From Rhodoferax sp. (GTDB lineage: Bacteria; Pseudomonadota; Gammaproteobacteria; Burkholderiales; Burkholderiaceae_C): DNA of 64,000 nucleotides. Made by a program: the position numbers and the translations under genes. The notes below the pieces were generated by a model. That model ran no database searches, was not told where the DNA came from, and saw nothing but the letters and a program-made list of their open reading frames with translations. Position 1 is the first letter of the stretch; every line of letters begins with the position of its first letter. This document shows, one piece after another, positions 19,339-29,870 of this stretch. Location: NCBI GenBank assembly GCA_013791765.1, contig VMTC01000122.1, forward strand, positions 1 through 64,000, given 5' to 3'.

Positions 19339-20187
19339 CTAGCCGGGTTTCTGGGCTTGCTGACATTGCACTTGAACCAACGCCTGCTGCAGCTGCCCAT
19401 TGACGCTCTCCAACTGCAGGGCGCTTAAGGCACCGCCCCAAACGCAGCCCGTGTCGAGCGACAGCACATCAGGGCGTCCCAGCCAGCCCAACGTGGACCA
19501 GTGACCAAATGCCAGCATCACGCCCGAGGTCTGGCGCTCTGGCACCTCAAACCATGGCAGATATCCGGGCGGCGCCGCATCAACCCCGCCAGTGACCGCA
19601 TAGTCCATATGACCGGTCGGGGTGCAAAAACGCAGGCGCGTGAGCGCGTTGACGATCACGCGCAAGCGATCTGTGCCGGTGAGGGTCTCATCCCAATGAT
19701 CGGGTTGATTGCCATACATTTGCTGCAGGAACCCGCCCAGCGCTGGGCTGCGCAGCACCGACTCCACCTCCTTCGCCAAGGCCATGGTTTGGGTTGCGGT
19801 CCAGCTCGGCAAAACGCCGGCGTGCACCATGAGGACCTCATGCCCGGCGACCTGTTCCAGTATTGCCATGCGCTGCCACCTGAGCCAGTCCAGCATTGCC
19901 TGCCGGTCGGGCGCCTCCAGAATGTCCTGGAGCGTGTCTTTGCGCCCCGGCTTACGCCCGCCGTGGGCGACGGCCAGCAAATGCAGGTCATGGTTGCCCA
20001 GCAGACATTGGGCTGCAGCGCCATAGCCCATCAGACGGCGCAACACACCGGCCGAGTCCGGCCCGCGGTTCACCAGATCGCCCAAAAGGAACAGGGTGTC
20101 GCGGCTCGGGGAGAACGAAATTTTGTCCAGCAAGCGCTGCAAGGCGCTGTTGCAGCCCTGCACGTCGCCAATCAAGTAAAGTGCCAT
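19339..20187 (-). CDS. apaH: Bis(5'-nucleosyl)-tetraphosphatase, symmetrical
   Basis: Hydrolyses the alarmone Ap4A to two ADP and can remove Np4 caps from RNA. The 282-residue metallophosphatase shows all metal-binding motifs: GDVQGC, GDLVNRGPDS, GNHD (with GNHDLHLL) and VHAGVLPSW. ALTRLRFC and the late GHWSTLGWLG are typical of ApaH. It converges on rhlE and is divergent from the CNNM gene, 24 nt away. Usual partners apaG and ksgA are not here. Confidence 0.95.
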   Translation of the reverse strand: MALYLIGDVQGCNSALQRLLDKISFSPSRDTLFLLGDLVNRGPDSAGVLRRLMGYGAAAQCLLGNHDLHLLAVAHGGRKPGRKDTLQDILEAPDRQAMLDWLRWQRMAILEQVAGHEVLMVHAGVLPSWTATQTMALAKEVESVLRSPALGGFLQQMYGNQPDHWDETLTGTDRLRVIVNALTRLRFCTPTGHMDYAVTGGVDAAPPGYLPWFEVPERQTSGVMLAFGHWSTLGWLGRPDVLSLDTGCVWGGALSALQLESVNGQLQQALVQVQCQQAQKPG

Positions 20188-20211
20188 GGTGTTTATTCTC
20201 GCCTGTGATTC

Positions 20212-21531
20212 ATGGAAATTTTGTTAATTGCGTTTCTCACCCTGCTCAATGGTGTGTTTGCCATGTCAGAGCTGGCATTGGCCGCCAGTCGCAAAGCGCG
20301 CCTCAATGCCATGGCCGAAGCGGGTGACAAAGGTGCAACTGCCGCGCTGTCGCTGCTGGAAAATCCGAATCAATTTTTGTCCACCGTGCAGGTTGGCATC
20401 ACGTCTATCGGTGTGCTCAACGGCATTGTGGGCGAGGCCGCCTTCAGCGCCGGTGTGGCGGCCTGGTTGCAAGGCTGGGGCGTCGCTGACAAAGCAGCTG
20501 CTATTTCGGCCACTGCGATTGTGGTCACGTTGATCACGTTCATCACCATCATTTTTGGCGAGTTGGTGCCCAAGCGGATTGGCGTTTTGTACCCCGAAAT
20601 CGTGGCGCGTGCGGTCGCAAGACCGATGATGTGGCTGGCCGCCGCCGCCGGTCCCTTTGTGAGTCTTCTTTCGGGTACCACAGCCGCCGTGCTCAAATTG
20701 TTGCGCATCGACACGTCCGGCGCACGCGCGGTGACCGAAGAAGAGATTACCGCCAGCCTCGAAGAAGGCGTCGATGCCGGTGTGATTGAGCAGCATGAAC
20801 ATCAGATGGTGCAAAACGTCTTCCGCTTGGACGACCGACCCTTGACCTCGCTGATGGTGCCGCGCACAGACGTGGAGTGGCTTGATGCTGCCAGTACGGT
20901 GGCCGACAGCCTGAAGCGGGCCGGCGCGGGTGGCGAGAGAGGTGCTCATTCCTGGTACCCGGTGTGCCGCGGCTCACTCGATGACGTGATTGGCAAGATC
21001 AGCGTGGCGCGCTTGCTGCAACTGGGCCCGGATGCGCCAGGCACATTGCAGGCCTACGTCACTCCCGCCACTTTTGTGCCAGAGACGCTCAGCGGCATGG
21101 AGTTGCTGGAGCAGTTCCGCGCCAAAGCGGGGCGCTTTGTGCTGGTGGTGGACGAATATGGCGTGGTACAGGGCTTGCTGACGCCGCGTGATCTGCTGGA
21201 GGCCATCACGGGTGAATTGCAGCCGGGCGCGCAGATTGATGCCTGGGCCACACAGCGCGAGAACGGTTCCTGGTTGCTTGATGGTCTGATGCCGGTGAGT
21301 GAGCTCAAGGTTCGCCTGGCGATTGATGAGCTGCCCGAAGAAGACCGCGGCCGCTACAACACGGTGGCGGGATTGCTGATGTCGGTGTCGGGCCATTTGC
21401 CCGCGCTCGGTGAACGCATTGACTGCGGCGAATGGCAATTTGAAGTGCTGGACCTGGATGGCAAGCGCATTGACAAGGTGTTGGCCAGCCCGTTGGAGGC
21501 CAGCGTAGCGCCGGTTGAACCGCTGCGCTAG
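20212..21531 (+). CDS. CNNM/CBS-domain membrane protein (hemolysin C family)
   Basis: A 439-residue inner-membrane protein of the CorC/YtfL group, linked in other bacteria to magnesium or cobalt homeostasis and polyamine export. The N-terminal CNNM (DUF21) domain has three to four helices with SELALAASRKARLNAMAE and FGELVPKRIGVLYPE. A CBS pair follows (LMVPRTDVEWLD...; FVLVVDEYGVVQGLLTPRDLLEAITGE), and a CorC_HlyC domain closes the protein (LLDGLMPVSELKVRL, YNTVAGLLM). The first CBS domain has an unusual GAGGERGAHS insertion before YPV. Its stop shares the bases CTAG with the stop of the convergent diguanylate cyclase gene. Confidence 0.88.
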   Translation: MEILLIAFLTLLNGVFAMSELALAASRKARLNAMAEAGDKGATAALSLLENPNQFLSTVQVGITSIGVLNGIVGEAAFSAGVAAWLQGWGVADKAAAISATAIVVTLITFITIIFGELVPKRIGVLYPEIVARAVARPMMWLAAAAGPFVSLLSGTTAAVLKLLRIDTSGARAVTEEEITASLEEGVDAGVIEQHEHQMVQNVFRLDDRPLTSLMVPRTDVEWLDAASTVADSLKRAGAGGERGAHSWYPVCRGSLDDVIGKISVARLLQLGPDAPGTLQAYVTPATFVPETLSGMELLEQFRAKAGRFVLVVDEYGVVQGLLTPRDLLEAITGELQPGAQIDAWATQRENGSWLLDGLMPVSELKVRLAIDELPEEDRGRYNTVAGLLMSVSGHLPALGERIDCGEWQFEVLDLDGKRIDKVLASPLEASVAPVEPLR

Positions 21532-23132
21532 CCGCGTGTGAGAATGCAGTTGCGCCCGCCGAGTTTGGCGTCATACAGCATTTGATCGGCCTCATTGACC
21601 AGTGCTTCCGCGTTGCGGGTGCTTGGGAAATGCGACACGCCGGCTGAAAAAGTGGACTTGAACCAGCGCTCCTCGAACGGGTGCCTGATGCGACTGAAAT
21701 CAACCCGGATGCGGTCAAGAATCTCAAAAGCCTGATTGAAATCTGAGCCGGGCAAGATCACCAAAAATTCCTCGCCCCCATAGCGCCCGACCAGATCGGT
21801 CTTGCGCAGCCTTTGTTTGAGCAGCCAGGCCAGGCTGCGAATCACCTGGTCGCCGGTCGGGTGGCCATAGTTGTCGTTGACGGTTTTGAACTGGTCAATG
21901 TCAATCATCGCCACAGCGATCTGTTTGCCGCTGCTAGCGGCCTCATTAATCGCCGCATTGAGTTTTTCCTTGATGGTGCGGTGGTTGAACAGGCCGGTCA
22001 GGCCGTCATTCTGCATCGAGCGGCGCAGCGCCCGATAGCGTTCAATCTTGCTTTTGACCACTGCGTTGAGAAAGACCGGGTTAAAGGGCTTGGTCAGGAA
22101 ATGGTCGCCGCCCAGGCGCAAGGCGTCCACCTGCAGCGCCATATCGCCATCGCCAGACAAGTACACCACCGGTGTTGACAGGAACTCGGCATGCTGGCGA
22201 ATGACGCGCGTTGCCTCCACACCGGTGCAGTCTGGCATGTACATGTCCATCAGCACCAGGTCTGGCTGAAACTGGCGCAGTCCATTGAGCACCTCGGCCG
22301 GGTTGGCCACGGCGAACGATTCGATCCCAGTTTGCTTGAGTGTGCGCTGGATTGACATGCTGGCCGTGGGCGAGTCCTCCACCACCAAAACGCGGTAGGG
22401 CGGCTCCTCTTCATTGCTGCAGAGTTCGATGATCCGGCCCAGGATGGTGGACTGCGGCGTGCTTGCGGCAAAGCACAGGTCGCAGCCTGCGCGGAGCATG
22501 ACTTTGACGCTGTTGAAGTCGGTCAGCTGTGAGTACACCAGCAGTTTGCTGGCCGAAAAACGCGTGCGCAAGGCCTGGATATGGTCGCACGCGCTTGCCA
22601 GCGCCAGGTCGCGTGTATCAAACAGCAGGATACTCGGCTCTTGCGCTTCGCAGGGAACGCCTTGCAAAGGGTGTGGCTCGGCCTGGATGCCGAAGTAGGT
22701 GAGTTGCGTCATCAGCGCGCGCCAGGAACTGACGCTATTGCCGATGAACCAGACCCGTTGCGTTGCGTCAAGACTGCTGGCAATGCCGGCCTCCTGAGTC
22801 TCGCGCCGCTGCTCCATCGGACGGCTGTTGCTGTCGATGAAATGCGTGACCCGAACACCCAGTGACTCGATCTGGGTGCACAACTCGTTCAGGCTATCGA
22901 CCGACATCTGGTGCTGGTCAGCTTCATCAAACAGCGCCAGCACCTTATGCTCAAGTTGGTGCGACAACTGGTGCAGTCCCGACAGACCCTGATTCTGCAA
23001 GAAGTCAGAAAAACTCGACAGGCAGACCGCAAACTCGACGAAGGGCTCAAAGTCCGGCGACTTGAGGTAAGTCCACCACTTGAAGAGCAGTTCATCGCTT
23101 TTCTTTTTCAGATCAGCTGGCGGGCATGACAT
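21528..23132 (-). CDS. Diguanylate cyclase with tandem receiver domains
   Basis: A 534-residue signalling protein. The N-terminal 110 residues are helical and uncharacterised. Residues about 120-225 look like a degenerate receiver (VWFIGNSVSSWRALMTQL, LLFDTRD). A second, intact receiver has VLVVEDSP, the phospho-acceptor Asp in LVLMDMYMPDCTG and LTKPFNP. A GGDEF domain with YGGEEF (active form) ends the protein, so c-di-GMP synthesis is expected on phosphorylation. The ATG at 23132 is preceded by GAAGGGA; an upstream TTG is less likely. No cognate kinase gene is adjacent. Confidence 0.9.
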   Translation of the reverse strand: MSCPPADLKKKSDELLFKWWTYLKSPDFEPFVEFAVCLSSFSDFLQNQGLSGLHQLSHQLEHKVLALFDEADQHQMSVDSLNELCTQIESLGVRVTHFIDSNSRPMEQRRETQEAGIASSLDATQRVWFIGNSVSSWRALMTQLTYFGIQAEPHPLQGVPCEAQEPSILLFDTRDLALASACDHIQALRTRFSASKLLVYSQLTDFNSVKVMLRAGCDLCFAASTPQSTILGRIIELCSNEEEPPYRVLVVEDSPTASMSIQRTLKQTGIESFAVANPAEVLNGLRQFQPDLVLMDMYMPDCTGVEATRVIRQHAEFLSTPVVYLSGDGDMALQVDALRLGGDHFLTKPFNPVFLNAVVKSKIERYRALRRSMQNDGLTGLFNHRTIKEKLNAAINEAASSGKQIAVAMIDIDQFKTVNDNYGHPTGDQVIRSLAWLLKQRLRKTDLVGRYGGEEFLVILPGSDFNQAFEILDRIRVDFSRIRHPFEERWFKSTFSAGVSHFPSTRNAEALVNEADQMLYDAKLGGRNCILTRG

Positions 23133-23259
23133 CTTTTTCCCTTCGTGTTCGGCCGACAATTATGACAGCACCATGTCGGTGCATCCCAAGCGGTGGCGGG
23201 TCATTTTTTGCTTCTCTTTTGTCCTAACGCCCCATGCGGGCCGTGTAACATGAACGACC

Positions 23260-23799
23260 ATGAAAGTTGATCCCGCCATTGTTCAAATGTCCGCCGAAAA
23301 TGTGCGCGCTGAAGTGATTGCGCGTCCACCCGCCTTCAAGCTTGATCCCGCCATTCTGCAAAAGATTAAGCAGCAGGTGCCGATTTTCAAAGGCATGACG
23401 CCGGACTGCCTGATGCGCACGCTGGCGATGGCTGAGTATTTTTCGGTCAAGGCCGGTGAGGTGCTGTTCAATGAGCAAGATATTGGCGAGTCGTTCTTTG
23501 TGCTGATCGCGGGTGAAGTCCGGGTGGAGAAACTGCGCAACGGCCAGGTGGTCGAACTGGCTCGGCTCAGCGCCGGCCAATGCGTGGGCGAGATGGCGCT
23601 GGTGAGCCAGCAGTTGCGCTCTGCGACGGTGCGCGCCACGCGTGACACCGTGACGATGCGCTTCTACCGCGAACTCATTGACACGAACCCTGAAAGCGCA
23701 CACATCATTTACCGCAATATCGCCAGCATTCTCGCCGTGCGCCTGGACGATTCCAGCGTGATGCTGGCTGATCTGGCGGGGCGCAGTACAAGTTCTTAA
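23260..23799 (+). CDS. Cyclic nucleotide-binding domain protein
   Basis: A 179-residue soluble protein with one cNMP-binding domain (about residues 45-160). It shows VPIFKGMTPDCLMRTL, the beta-roll GEVLFNEQDIGESFFVLIAGEVRV and the phosphate-binding cassette AGQCVGEMALVSQQLRSATVRA. There is no DNA-binding helix-turn-helix, so it is not a CRP-type regulator on its own; it may sense cAMP or c-di-GMP and act on a partner. It is 6 nt upstream of dusC and probably cotranscribed with it. It is divergent from the diguanylate cyclase gene, which hints at a signalling link (inference). Confidence 0.8.
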   Translation: MKVDPAIVQMSAENVRAEVIARPPAFKLDPAILQKIKQQVPIFKGMTPDCLMRTLAMAEYFSVKAGEVLFNEQDIGESFFVLIAGEVRVEKLRNGQVVELARLSAGQCVGEMALVSQQLRSATVRATRDTVTMRFYRELIDTNPESAHIIYRNIASILAVRLDDSSVMLADLAGRSTSS

Positions 23800-23805
23800 G
23801 ACCAG

Positions 23806-24867
23806 ATGACGATTCTTCTCGCGCCCATGGAGGGCTTGCTTGATTTTGTGCTGCGTGACATTCTGACGCGCATTGGCGGCGTGGACCGTTGCGTGTCGGA
23901 GTTCATCCGCGTGAGCGATACGCTGCTGCCCGAACAGGTGTTCAAGCGCGTCGTGCCCGAGCTGCTCAATGGCGGCTGTACTTTGTCGGGTGTGCCGGTG
24001 CGGCCCCAACTACTGGGCTCGGACCCGGTTTGCCTGGCAGAGAATGCCGCCCGCCTGGCCACGCTGGGGCCGCCCGGTATTGACCTGAATTTTGGTTGCC
24101 CGGCCAAAACGGTCAATCGCCATGGTGGCGGGGCTGCCTTGCTTGATGAGCCCGAATTGCTATGGGCGATTGTGGCCGCAGTGCGCCGCGCCGTCCCGGC
24201 GGCCATGCCGGTGTCGGCCAAGATGCGCCTAGGCGTTCATGACGATTCACGTGCGCTGGAATGCGCACTCGCGCTGCAGGCGGGAGGCGCCAGCGAGTTG
24301 GTGGTGCACGCCCGTACCAAGGCCGACGCCTACCGTCCGCCGGCCTACTGGGAGCGCATTGCCGACATTCGCGCCGAGCTTCGCATCCCGGTGGTGGCCA
24401 ATGGCGAAATCTGGAATGTGCAAGACGCGCTGCGCTGTCGCGCGGTGTCGGGCTGTGACAGCTTGATGTTGGGCCGTGGCATGGTGACCGACCCGGGCTT
24501 GGCCCTGGCGGTTCAGGCGGCGATGGCAGGCCCGGTGCAGCACCCGGCTATCAACTGGGTGGCGCTGCTGCCCTTCATTGCCGAATTCTGGCATCTGGTG
24601 TGCACGCGCCTGGAGCGTCGCCAGCAGGCCGGGCGGCTTAAACAATGGCTCAACTTCCTGCGTCGCCGCCACCCTGAAGCCGAGATCGCCTACGGCGCGC
24701 TGCGCACGCTCAGCGAGCCCGCTGACATTGACCAGTGGCTGGCCTTGCAGCAATGCCAGGCGCGCGCGTCACTGACAGATTTTGCACAGCCCTGGTTGCT
24801 CAGTCAGGACGCAAAAGGCTGCCACCAATCGATTACCATCAATACGTTCAGGAGTTCATATGTTTGA
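23806..24867 (+). CDS. dusC: tRNA-dihydrouridine(16) synthase
   Basis: FMN enzyme that reduces U16 in the tRNA D-loop. The 353 residues start with [17 protein letters not shown] and continue with [13 protein letters not shown], both typical of DusC. The core has [19 protein letters not shown] (catalytic Cys), [27 protein letters not shown] and [14 protein letters not shown]. It is longer than E. coli DusC (315 aa) because the last 25 codons run over the leader of the chemoreceptor gene and overlap its start by 8 nt. Confidence 0.92.
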   Translation: MTILLAPMEGLLDFVLRDILTRIGGVDRCVSEFIRVSDTLLPEQVFKRVVPELLNGGCTLSGVPVRPQLLGSDPVCLAENAARLATLGPPGIDLNFGCPAKTVNRHGGGAALLDEPELLWAIVAAVRRAVPAAMPVSAKMRLGVHDDSRALECALALQAGGASELVVHARTKADAYRPPAYWERIADIRAELRIPVVANGEIWNVQDALRCRAVSGCDSLMLGRGMVTDPGLALAVQAAMAGPVQHPAINWVALLPFIAEFWHLVCTRLERRQQAGRLKQWLNFLRRRHPEAEIAYGALRTLSEPADIDQWLALQQCQARASLTDFAQPWLLSQDAKGCHQSITINTFRSSYV

Positions 24868-26491
24868 AAATATCCGCATCACGCACCGTTTTGTCGCTGT
24901 GATTGTCATTTTTTCGGCTGCCATGTGGGCCGTGATTGGTGTCAGTTACTGGGGCCAGGCGTCGGCCAGGGACAGCATCAAGACCCTGCACGACGACGCG
25001 ATGCAGCCCGCCATGTTGGCCGATCAGTCAATCGACAAAATTGTGCAAAACCGCATGCAGGTGCTGCTTGCATTTCAGCATGCGCCCGACGGGCCCCTGG
25101 CCTCTGTGCATGAGCACCCGACCAGCGTCCATGTCGACGCGATTGCCGCCAACCGGGTCGAGGCCAATCGTCTTTTTCAATTGATGCAAGCCTCATCGGC
25201 CAGCCCGCAAGAAATTGCTCTTTTTGAGGCGACCAAAACAAGCCGCGTGGCTTGGCGTGACAAACTGGACCAAGCAGTCAAGGCGATCCAGGCAAATGAC
25301 CTTGGCCCGGCCACCATGGCCGCATTCCTCAAGGCCAGTCGTGAAGAAGGTGAAGCTGCGGTCAATGCGCTACAGGTTTACCGCGACTACCAGGTCAAGC
25401 AGGCCAACGAGGCCTATGCGACCGCTCAGGATCGCTTCAACCTGGCTCTGATGGTGTTCGGATTGATTATCTTGATCGGTGCCGCGCCCGCGACACTGCT
25501 TACCCTCACCCTGCTCAAGCGCATGCGCCTGGGCTTCAAACTGGCCAATGAAACGGCGACGGCCATTGCCGGGGGTGATTTGACCCACGTGGTGCCGCAC
25601 TCCGGTCGCGACGAGATTGGCACGCTGCTGTTTCACATGGACACTATGCGCAGCAAACTGCAGCACGTCATCGGCCAGGTGCGCGAAGGCTCTGATTCCA
25701 TCGCCAGTGCCGCCAGTGAAGTCGCTACCGGCACGTTGGATTTGTCCAGACGCACCGAGGAACAAGCCAGCTCACTCGAGAAAACAGCCTCCGCCTCTGA
25801 GGAGTTGACCAGCACGGTGCAGAACAATGCCGACAATGCCGCCCAGGCGAACCAACTCGCGGCATCCGCTTCAGACGTGGCCAGTCGCGGTGGGGCTGTG
25901 GTGGCGCAAGTGGTCGACACCATGGAAGCCATCAACACCTCATCGCGCAAGATTGTGGACATCATTGCCGTGATTGACGGTATCGCTTTCCAGACCAACA
26001 TTCTGGCACTCAACGCCGCCGTGGAAGCGGCGCGCGCCGGTGAGCAAGGCCGCGGCTTTGCCGTAGTGGCCGCCGAAGTGCGCAGCCTGGCGCAGCGCAG
26101 TGCCGAAGCGGCCAAAGAGATCAAGACCTTGATTTCAGATTCGGTACAAAAGGTTGGCGTCGGCACGGCTCAGGTGGCCGAAGCAGGCGCCACCATGCAG
26201 GAGATCGTCACCGGCATCCAGCGCGTGGCCGGCATCGTGGGTGAAATCGCCCTGGCCAGCCGCGAGCAATCTGCCGGCATTGCCCAGATCAACCAGGCCG
26301 TCACGCATCTGGACGGCGTGACGCAGCAAAACGCCGCGCTGGTCGAGCAGACCTCGGCAGCGTCCAACGCCTTGCAGGAGCAGGCGCGCGAACTGGCGGT
26401 GCTGGCCGCCTCGTTCAAGCTGGAGCAGCACGCTGGCAACGGCAACGGCAATGGCAATGGCAACAGCCAAGCCAGCTTGCGCTTGCGCTAG
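24860..26491 (+). CDS. Methyl-accepting chemotaxis protein
   Basis: A 543-residue transmembrane chemoreceptor. A first membrane helix (residues about 10-32) leads to a periplasmic four-helix-bundle-type sensor of about 155 residues. A second helix ([20 protein letters not shown]) is followed by a HAMP linker and the cytoplasmic signalling bundle with the conserved hairpin tip [20 protein letters not shown] and [19 protein letters not shown]. The C-terminus is a Gly-Asn repeat (hexanucleotide GGCAAC/GGCAAT units) followed by a basic end, with no CheR-docking pentapeptide seen. The ATG at 24860 has CAGGAG before it. The ligand is unknown. Confidence 0.93.
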   Translation: MFENIRITHRFVAVIVIFSAAMWAVIGVSYWGQASARDSIKTLHDDAMQPAMLADQSIDKIVQNRMQVLLAFQHAPDGPLASVHEHPTSVHVDAIAANRVEANRLFQLMQASSASPQEIALFEATKTSRVAWRDKLDQAVKAIQANDLGPATMAAFLKASREEGEAAVNALQVYRDYQVKQANEAYATAQDRFNLALMVFGLIILIGAAPATLLTLTLLKRMRLGFKLANETATAIAGGDLTHVVPHSGRDEIGTLLFHMDTMRSKLQHVIGQVREGSDSIASAASEVATGTLDLSRRTEEQASSLEKTASASEELTSTVQNNADNAAQANQLAASASDVASRGGAVVAQVVDTMEAINTSSRKIVDIIAVIDGIAFQTNILALNAAVEAARAGEQGRGFAVVAAEVRSLAQRSAEAAKEIKTLISDSVQKVGVGTAQVAEAGATMQEIVTGIQRVAGIVGEIALASREQSAGIAQINQAVTHLDGVTQQNAALVEQTSAASNALQEQARELAVLAASFKLEQHAGNGNGNGNGNSQASLRLR

Positions 26492-26493
26492 CG

Positions 26494-26528
26494 CCCCTGT
26501 GCGCTCAGGGTGGGCCTCTTTTTTTTAG
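26494..26528 (+). terminator. Intrinsic terminator after the chemoreceptor gene
   Basis: CCCTG (26495-26499) pairs with CAGGG (26506-26510), with extra pairs outside, followed by a run of eight to nine T. It lies immediately after the stop codon on the plus strand and separates this gene from the convergent gcvP. Confidence 0.65.
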
Positions 26529-26554
26529 TCAGTCAAGGTTTTGCGGGCCTTGAC

Positions 26555-29437
26555 TTACTGCCCCTCAAGCACCGGCACGCAACTGCAAAATAAATTGCGG
26601 TCGCCATAAACGTTGTCGATGCGGCCCACCGGCACCCAGTATTTGGACTGCTTCAAGCCCGGCACCGGGAACGCTGCCAGTTCGCGCGAATACGGCCGGT
26701 CCCAGGCCTCGCCCAGCAGCGATGCGGCGGTGTGCGGCGCATGGCTCAAGGGGTTGTTGCCCTGCGGCCAGACGCCTTGCTCCACTTTCGCAATCTCGCC
26801 ACGGATGGCGATCATGGCATTGATGAAACGGTCCAGTTCGCCCAGCGTTTCGCTCTCGGTCGGCTCGACCATCAGCGTGCCGGGTACCGGAAAGCTCAAC
26901 GTGGGTGCATGAAAGCCGTAGTCCATCAGGCGCTTGGTCACGTCTTCGGCTGTCACGCCATGGACGCCGCCGCTGCTTTCCTTGAGCGGGCTCAAATCCA
27001 GAATGCACTCGTGCGCGACACGGCCGGGCTTGCCACCTTCAGAGACGCTGGTGTAGAGCGTGGGGTAGTGGTCTTTGAGCCGCACACTGATGTAATTGGC
27101 GCTCAGAATAGCGACCTCGGTCGCGTCTTTGAGCCCAACAGCGCCCATCATGCGGCAGTACATCCAGCTGATGGGCAAGACCGCAGCGTTGCCGAGCGGC
27201 GCTGCCGATACCGCACCCACGCCATGACCTGGCAAGTAGGGCAGCAGATCAGCCACCACACACACGGGTCCGACACCGGGGCCACCACCGCCGTGCGGAA
27301 TGCAGAAGGTTTTGTGCAGGTTCAAGTGGCTTACGTCGCCGCCAAACTCACCCGGTGCGGCCCGGCCGACCAGCGCGTTCATGTTGGCGCCGTCGATATA
27401 CACGCGGCCACCATGGCTGTGAATCAGGGCGCACAGTTCCTTTACGTTGGTCTCGAACACACCATGGGTGCTGGGGTAGGTGATCATCATGGCGCCCAGG
27501 TTGGCGCTGTACTGCTCGCACTTGGCCTTCAAGTCAACCATATCGACATTGCCATTGACATCACAGCTTGTGACCACCACCTTGAAACCCGCCATGGCGG
27601 CGCTGGCCGGGTTGGTGCCGTGCGCGCTGGAGGGAATCAGGCAGATGTTGCGATTGGCTTGGCCACGTGCCGCATGAAAACCCCGAATCGCCATCATGCC
27701 GGCGTATTCACCCTGACTGCCGGCATTGGGCTGCAGGCTGATGCCGGCGTAGCCGGTGGCCTGGCACAGCCAAGCACGCAGTTGCTCGTCCAGCTCGGCA
27801 TAGCCCGCGCGCTGGTCAAACGGGCAGAACGGGTGGATGTCGGCAAACTCGGGCCAGGTGATCGGGATCATCTCGCTGGTGGCGTTGAGCTTCATGGTGC
27901 AACTGCCCAGCGGGATCATGCTGCGGTCCAGCGCCAGGTCAAAGTCAGACAGGCGCCGGATGTAGCGCAGCATGCCGGTTTCACTGTGGTGGCTGTTGAA
28001 CACCGGGTGCGTCAGGTAGGCGCTGGTGCGCAGCAGGGCAGCGGGCAGCAGGGTGCTGGCGCCCTGTTCGAAGTCGCTGACCTGCGGCACCGTCTGGCCG
28101 GGCTTGGCAAAGAAGCCCCAGAGCGCCTGCACATCCGCGCGGGTGCTGGTCTCGTCCAGCGACACACTTAAGGAAATATTTGAAACAAATCGCAGGTTAA
28201 CCCGCGCGGATATGGCGTTAGCAGCTATTGAGTTTGTAGCGTCTCCGGTGACAAGCGTGACCGTATCAAAGGCGCTGGCGTTGGCGCTGCGGTAGCCCAG
28301 GGCGAGCAAACCTTGCGCCAGGACTGCCGTCAAGGTCGCCACCCGCTGCGCGATGCGCTTCAAGCCCATCGGGCCGTGGTAGACCGCGTACATGCTGGCG
28401 ATCACCGCCGGCAGCACTTGCGCGGTGCAGATGTTGGAGGTGGCTTTTTCGCGGCGAATGTGCTGCTCGCGGGTTTGCAGCGCGAGCCGGTAAGCCGGGT
28501 TGCCGTGCACGTCGATGCTCACGCCGACCAGTCGGCCCGGCATGGTGCGTTTATGCTCGTCGCGGCAGGCCATGTAGGCGGCGTGCGGGCCACCGTTGCC
28601 CATTGGCATGCCAAAGCGCTGCGTGCTGCCGATGGCGATGTCGGCCCCAAGCTCGCCGGGGGCGGCAAGCAGGGTCAGTGTCAGCAGGTCGGCTGCCATG
28701 ATGACGATTGCGCCTTTGGCTTTGAGCGCCGCAATCAGGGCGCGGTCATCGCGCACCACACCGCTCACACCGGGGTATTGCAACAGCACGGCAAAGCTGT
28801 CTTGACTCAAAGCTTCATCGCCGCTGCACAGCTTGACCTCAATGCCCAGTGGCTCGGCGCGGGTCTGGATCACCGCCAGCGTTTGTGGCAGCACCTCGCT
28901 GTCGACCAAAAATGTGGTCGATTTGGACTTGCTGGCGCGCAGCGCCATGGTCATGGCCTCGGCGGCGGCGGTGGCTTCGTCGAGCATTGAGGCATTGGCC
29001 ATCGGCATGCCGGTCAGGTCCATCACCATGGTCTGAAAGTTGAGCAGCGCCTCCATGCGGCCCTGGCTGATCTCGGCCTGGTACGGCGTGTACGCGGTGT
29101 ACCAAGCCGGGTTTTCCAGAATGTTGCGCAGAATCACACCGGGCGTCAGTGTGCCGTAATAGCCCTGGCCGATGTAGCTCTTGAACACCTTGTTTTTGGC
29201 TGCCATCGTCTTGAGTTCGGCCAGTGCGGCCACCTCAGAAATGGGCGCTGGGATGTCCATCGGCTGACTGCGGGTGATGGAGCGCGGCACGATCTCATCA
29301 ATGAGTTCCTTGCGTGATGCAGCCGCCACCGCTTTGAGCATCACGGCTTCGTCGGCCGCGTCAATGCCAATGTGGCGCGCAATGAATTCGCACGCGTTTT
29401 CCAGTTCGCCCAAAGGCGAAAGTGCAGTTTGGGTCAT
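26555..29437 (-). CDS. gcvP: Glycine dehydrogenase (decarboxylating), P protein
   Basis: PLP enzyme of the glycine cleavage system: it decarboxylates glycine and passes the aminomethyl group to the lipoyl arm of GcvH. The 960-residue single-chain form shows [27 protein letters not shown], a central GSCTMKLNA, and the PLP-lysine segment [18 protein letters not shown]. It is the last gene of gcvT-gcvH-gcvP, 15 nt after gcvH. A copy of the dispersed repeat is embedded at about residues 400-416 (around [15 protein letters not shown]), in a region between the two halves of the protein. Confidence 0.97.
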   Translation of the reverse strand: MTQTALSPLGELENACEFIARHIGIDAADEAVMLKAVAAASRKELIDEIVPRSITRSQPMDIPAPISEVAALAELKTMAAKNKVFKSYIGQGYYGTLTPGVILRNILENPAWYTAYTPYQAEISQGRMEALLNFQTMVMDLTGMPMANASMLDEATAAAEAMTMALRASKSKSTTFLVDSEVLPQTLAVIQTRAEPLGIEVKLCSGDEALSQDSFAVLLQYPGVSGVVRDDRALIAALKAKGAIVIMAADLLTLTLLAAPGELGADIAIGSTQRFGMPMGNGGPHAAYMACRDEHKRTMPGRLVGVSIDVHGNPAYRLALQTREQHIRREKATSNICTAQVLPAVIASMYAVYHGPMGLKRIAQRVATLTAVLAQGLLALGYRSANASAFDTVTLVTGDATNSIAANAISARVNLRFVSNISLSVSLDETSTRADVQALWGFFAKPGQTVPQVSDFEQGASTLLPAALLRTSAYLTHPVFNSHHSETGMLRYIRRLSDFDLALDRSMIPLGSCTMKLNATSEMIPITWPEFADIHPFCPFDQRAGYAELDEQLRAWLCQATGYAGISLQPNAGSQGEYAGMMAIRGFHAARGQANRNICLIPSSAHGTNPASAAMAGFKVVVTSCDVNGNVDMVDLKAKCEQYSANLGAMMITYPSTHGVFETNVKELCALIHSHGGRVYIDGANMNALVGRAAPGEFGGDVSHLNLHKTFCIPHGGGGPGVGPVCVVADLLPYLPGHGVGAVSAAPLGNAAVLPISWMYCRMMGAVGLKDATEVAILSANYISVRLKDHYPTLYTSVSEGGKPGRVAHECILDLSPLKESSGGVHGVTAEDVTKRLMDYGFHAPTLSFPVPGTLMVEPTESETLGELDRFINAMIAIRGEIAKVEQGVWPQGNNPLSHAPHTAASLLGEAWDRPYSRELAAFPVPGLKQSKYWVPVGRIDNVYGDRNLFCSCVPVLEGQ
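28190..28240 (-). repeat. Dispersed palindrome-headed repeat, copy inside gcvP
   Basis: Read on the minus strand: GCTACAAACTCAATAGC (17-nt hairpin unit), spacer, then GCGCGGGTTAACCTGCG, a diverged form of CGGGCTAGAGGCC. Its spacer closely resembles that of the waaA copy. It is coding and keeps the gcvP frame open. Confidence 0.6.
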
Positions 29438-29452
29438 GGTGGTCGGCCCGGG

Positions 29453-29827
29453 TCAGTGCGCGTCGGCGGCGTAGCTGGCGTAGCTGGTCTCGTCCATCAG
29501 CGCGTCCAGATCCGCCGGGTTGGCCAGTTTGAACTTGAAGAACCAACCGGCACCGAGCGGATCGCTGTTGGCCAGTGAGGGGTCGTCGCGCAGGGCTTCA
29601 TTCACCTCCACCACTTCGCCGTTGGCGGGCATGTAGACGTCAGCGGCGGCCTTGACGGATTCGACCACGGCGACGGCGTCTTTTTGCGCGTAGGCCTTGC
29701 CCACTTCGGGCAGGTCAACAAACACCACGTCGCCCAAGGCGTCTTGCGCGTGCTGGGTGATGCCGACGGTACCGAGGTTGCCGTCAATGTTGATCCATTC
29801 GTGGTCGGGGGTGTATTTGATGGTCAT
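29453..29827 (-). CDS. gcvH: Glycine cleavage system H protein
   Basis: Lipoyl carrier that shuttles the aminomethyl group between P, T and L proteins. The 124 residues show KYTPDHEWINIDG, GITQHAQDALGDVVFVDLPEVG and the lipoylated lysine in VVESVKAAADVYMP. The end has NSDPLGAGWFFKFKLANP. The ATG at 29827 is 43 nt after the gcvT stop. The open frame further upstream overlaps gcvT and is not used. Confidence 0.97.
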   Translation of the reverse strand: MTIKYTPDHEWINIDGNLGTVGITQHAQDALGDVVFVDLPEVGKAYAQKDAVAVVESVKAAADVYMPANGEVVEVNEALRDDPSLANSDPLGAGWFFKFKLANPADLDALMDETSYASYAADAH

Positions 29828-29870
29828 GGGTGTTCTCTGGGTAGGTGATGGGAGTGGGTGGAATGGAGAA

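Noticed and set aside
20500..20520. AGCAGCTGCTATTTC in the CNNM gene as a repeat copy.
   Set aside because: Only a short match to one block; it codes for ordinary helix residues.
26430..26470. A hexanucleotide microsatellite at the end of the chemoreceptor gene.
   Set aside because: Only a few GGCAAY units coding Gly-Asn; too short to claim phase variation.
26532..26558. GTCAAGG/CCTTGAC hairpin as the gcvP terminator.
   Set aside because: On the minus strand it is followed by an A-rich, not a T-rich, run.
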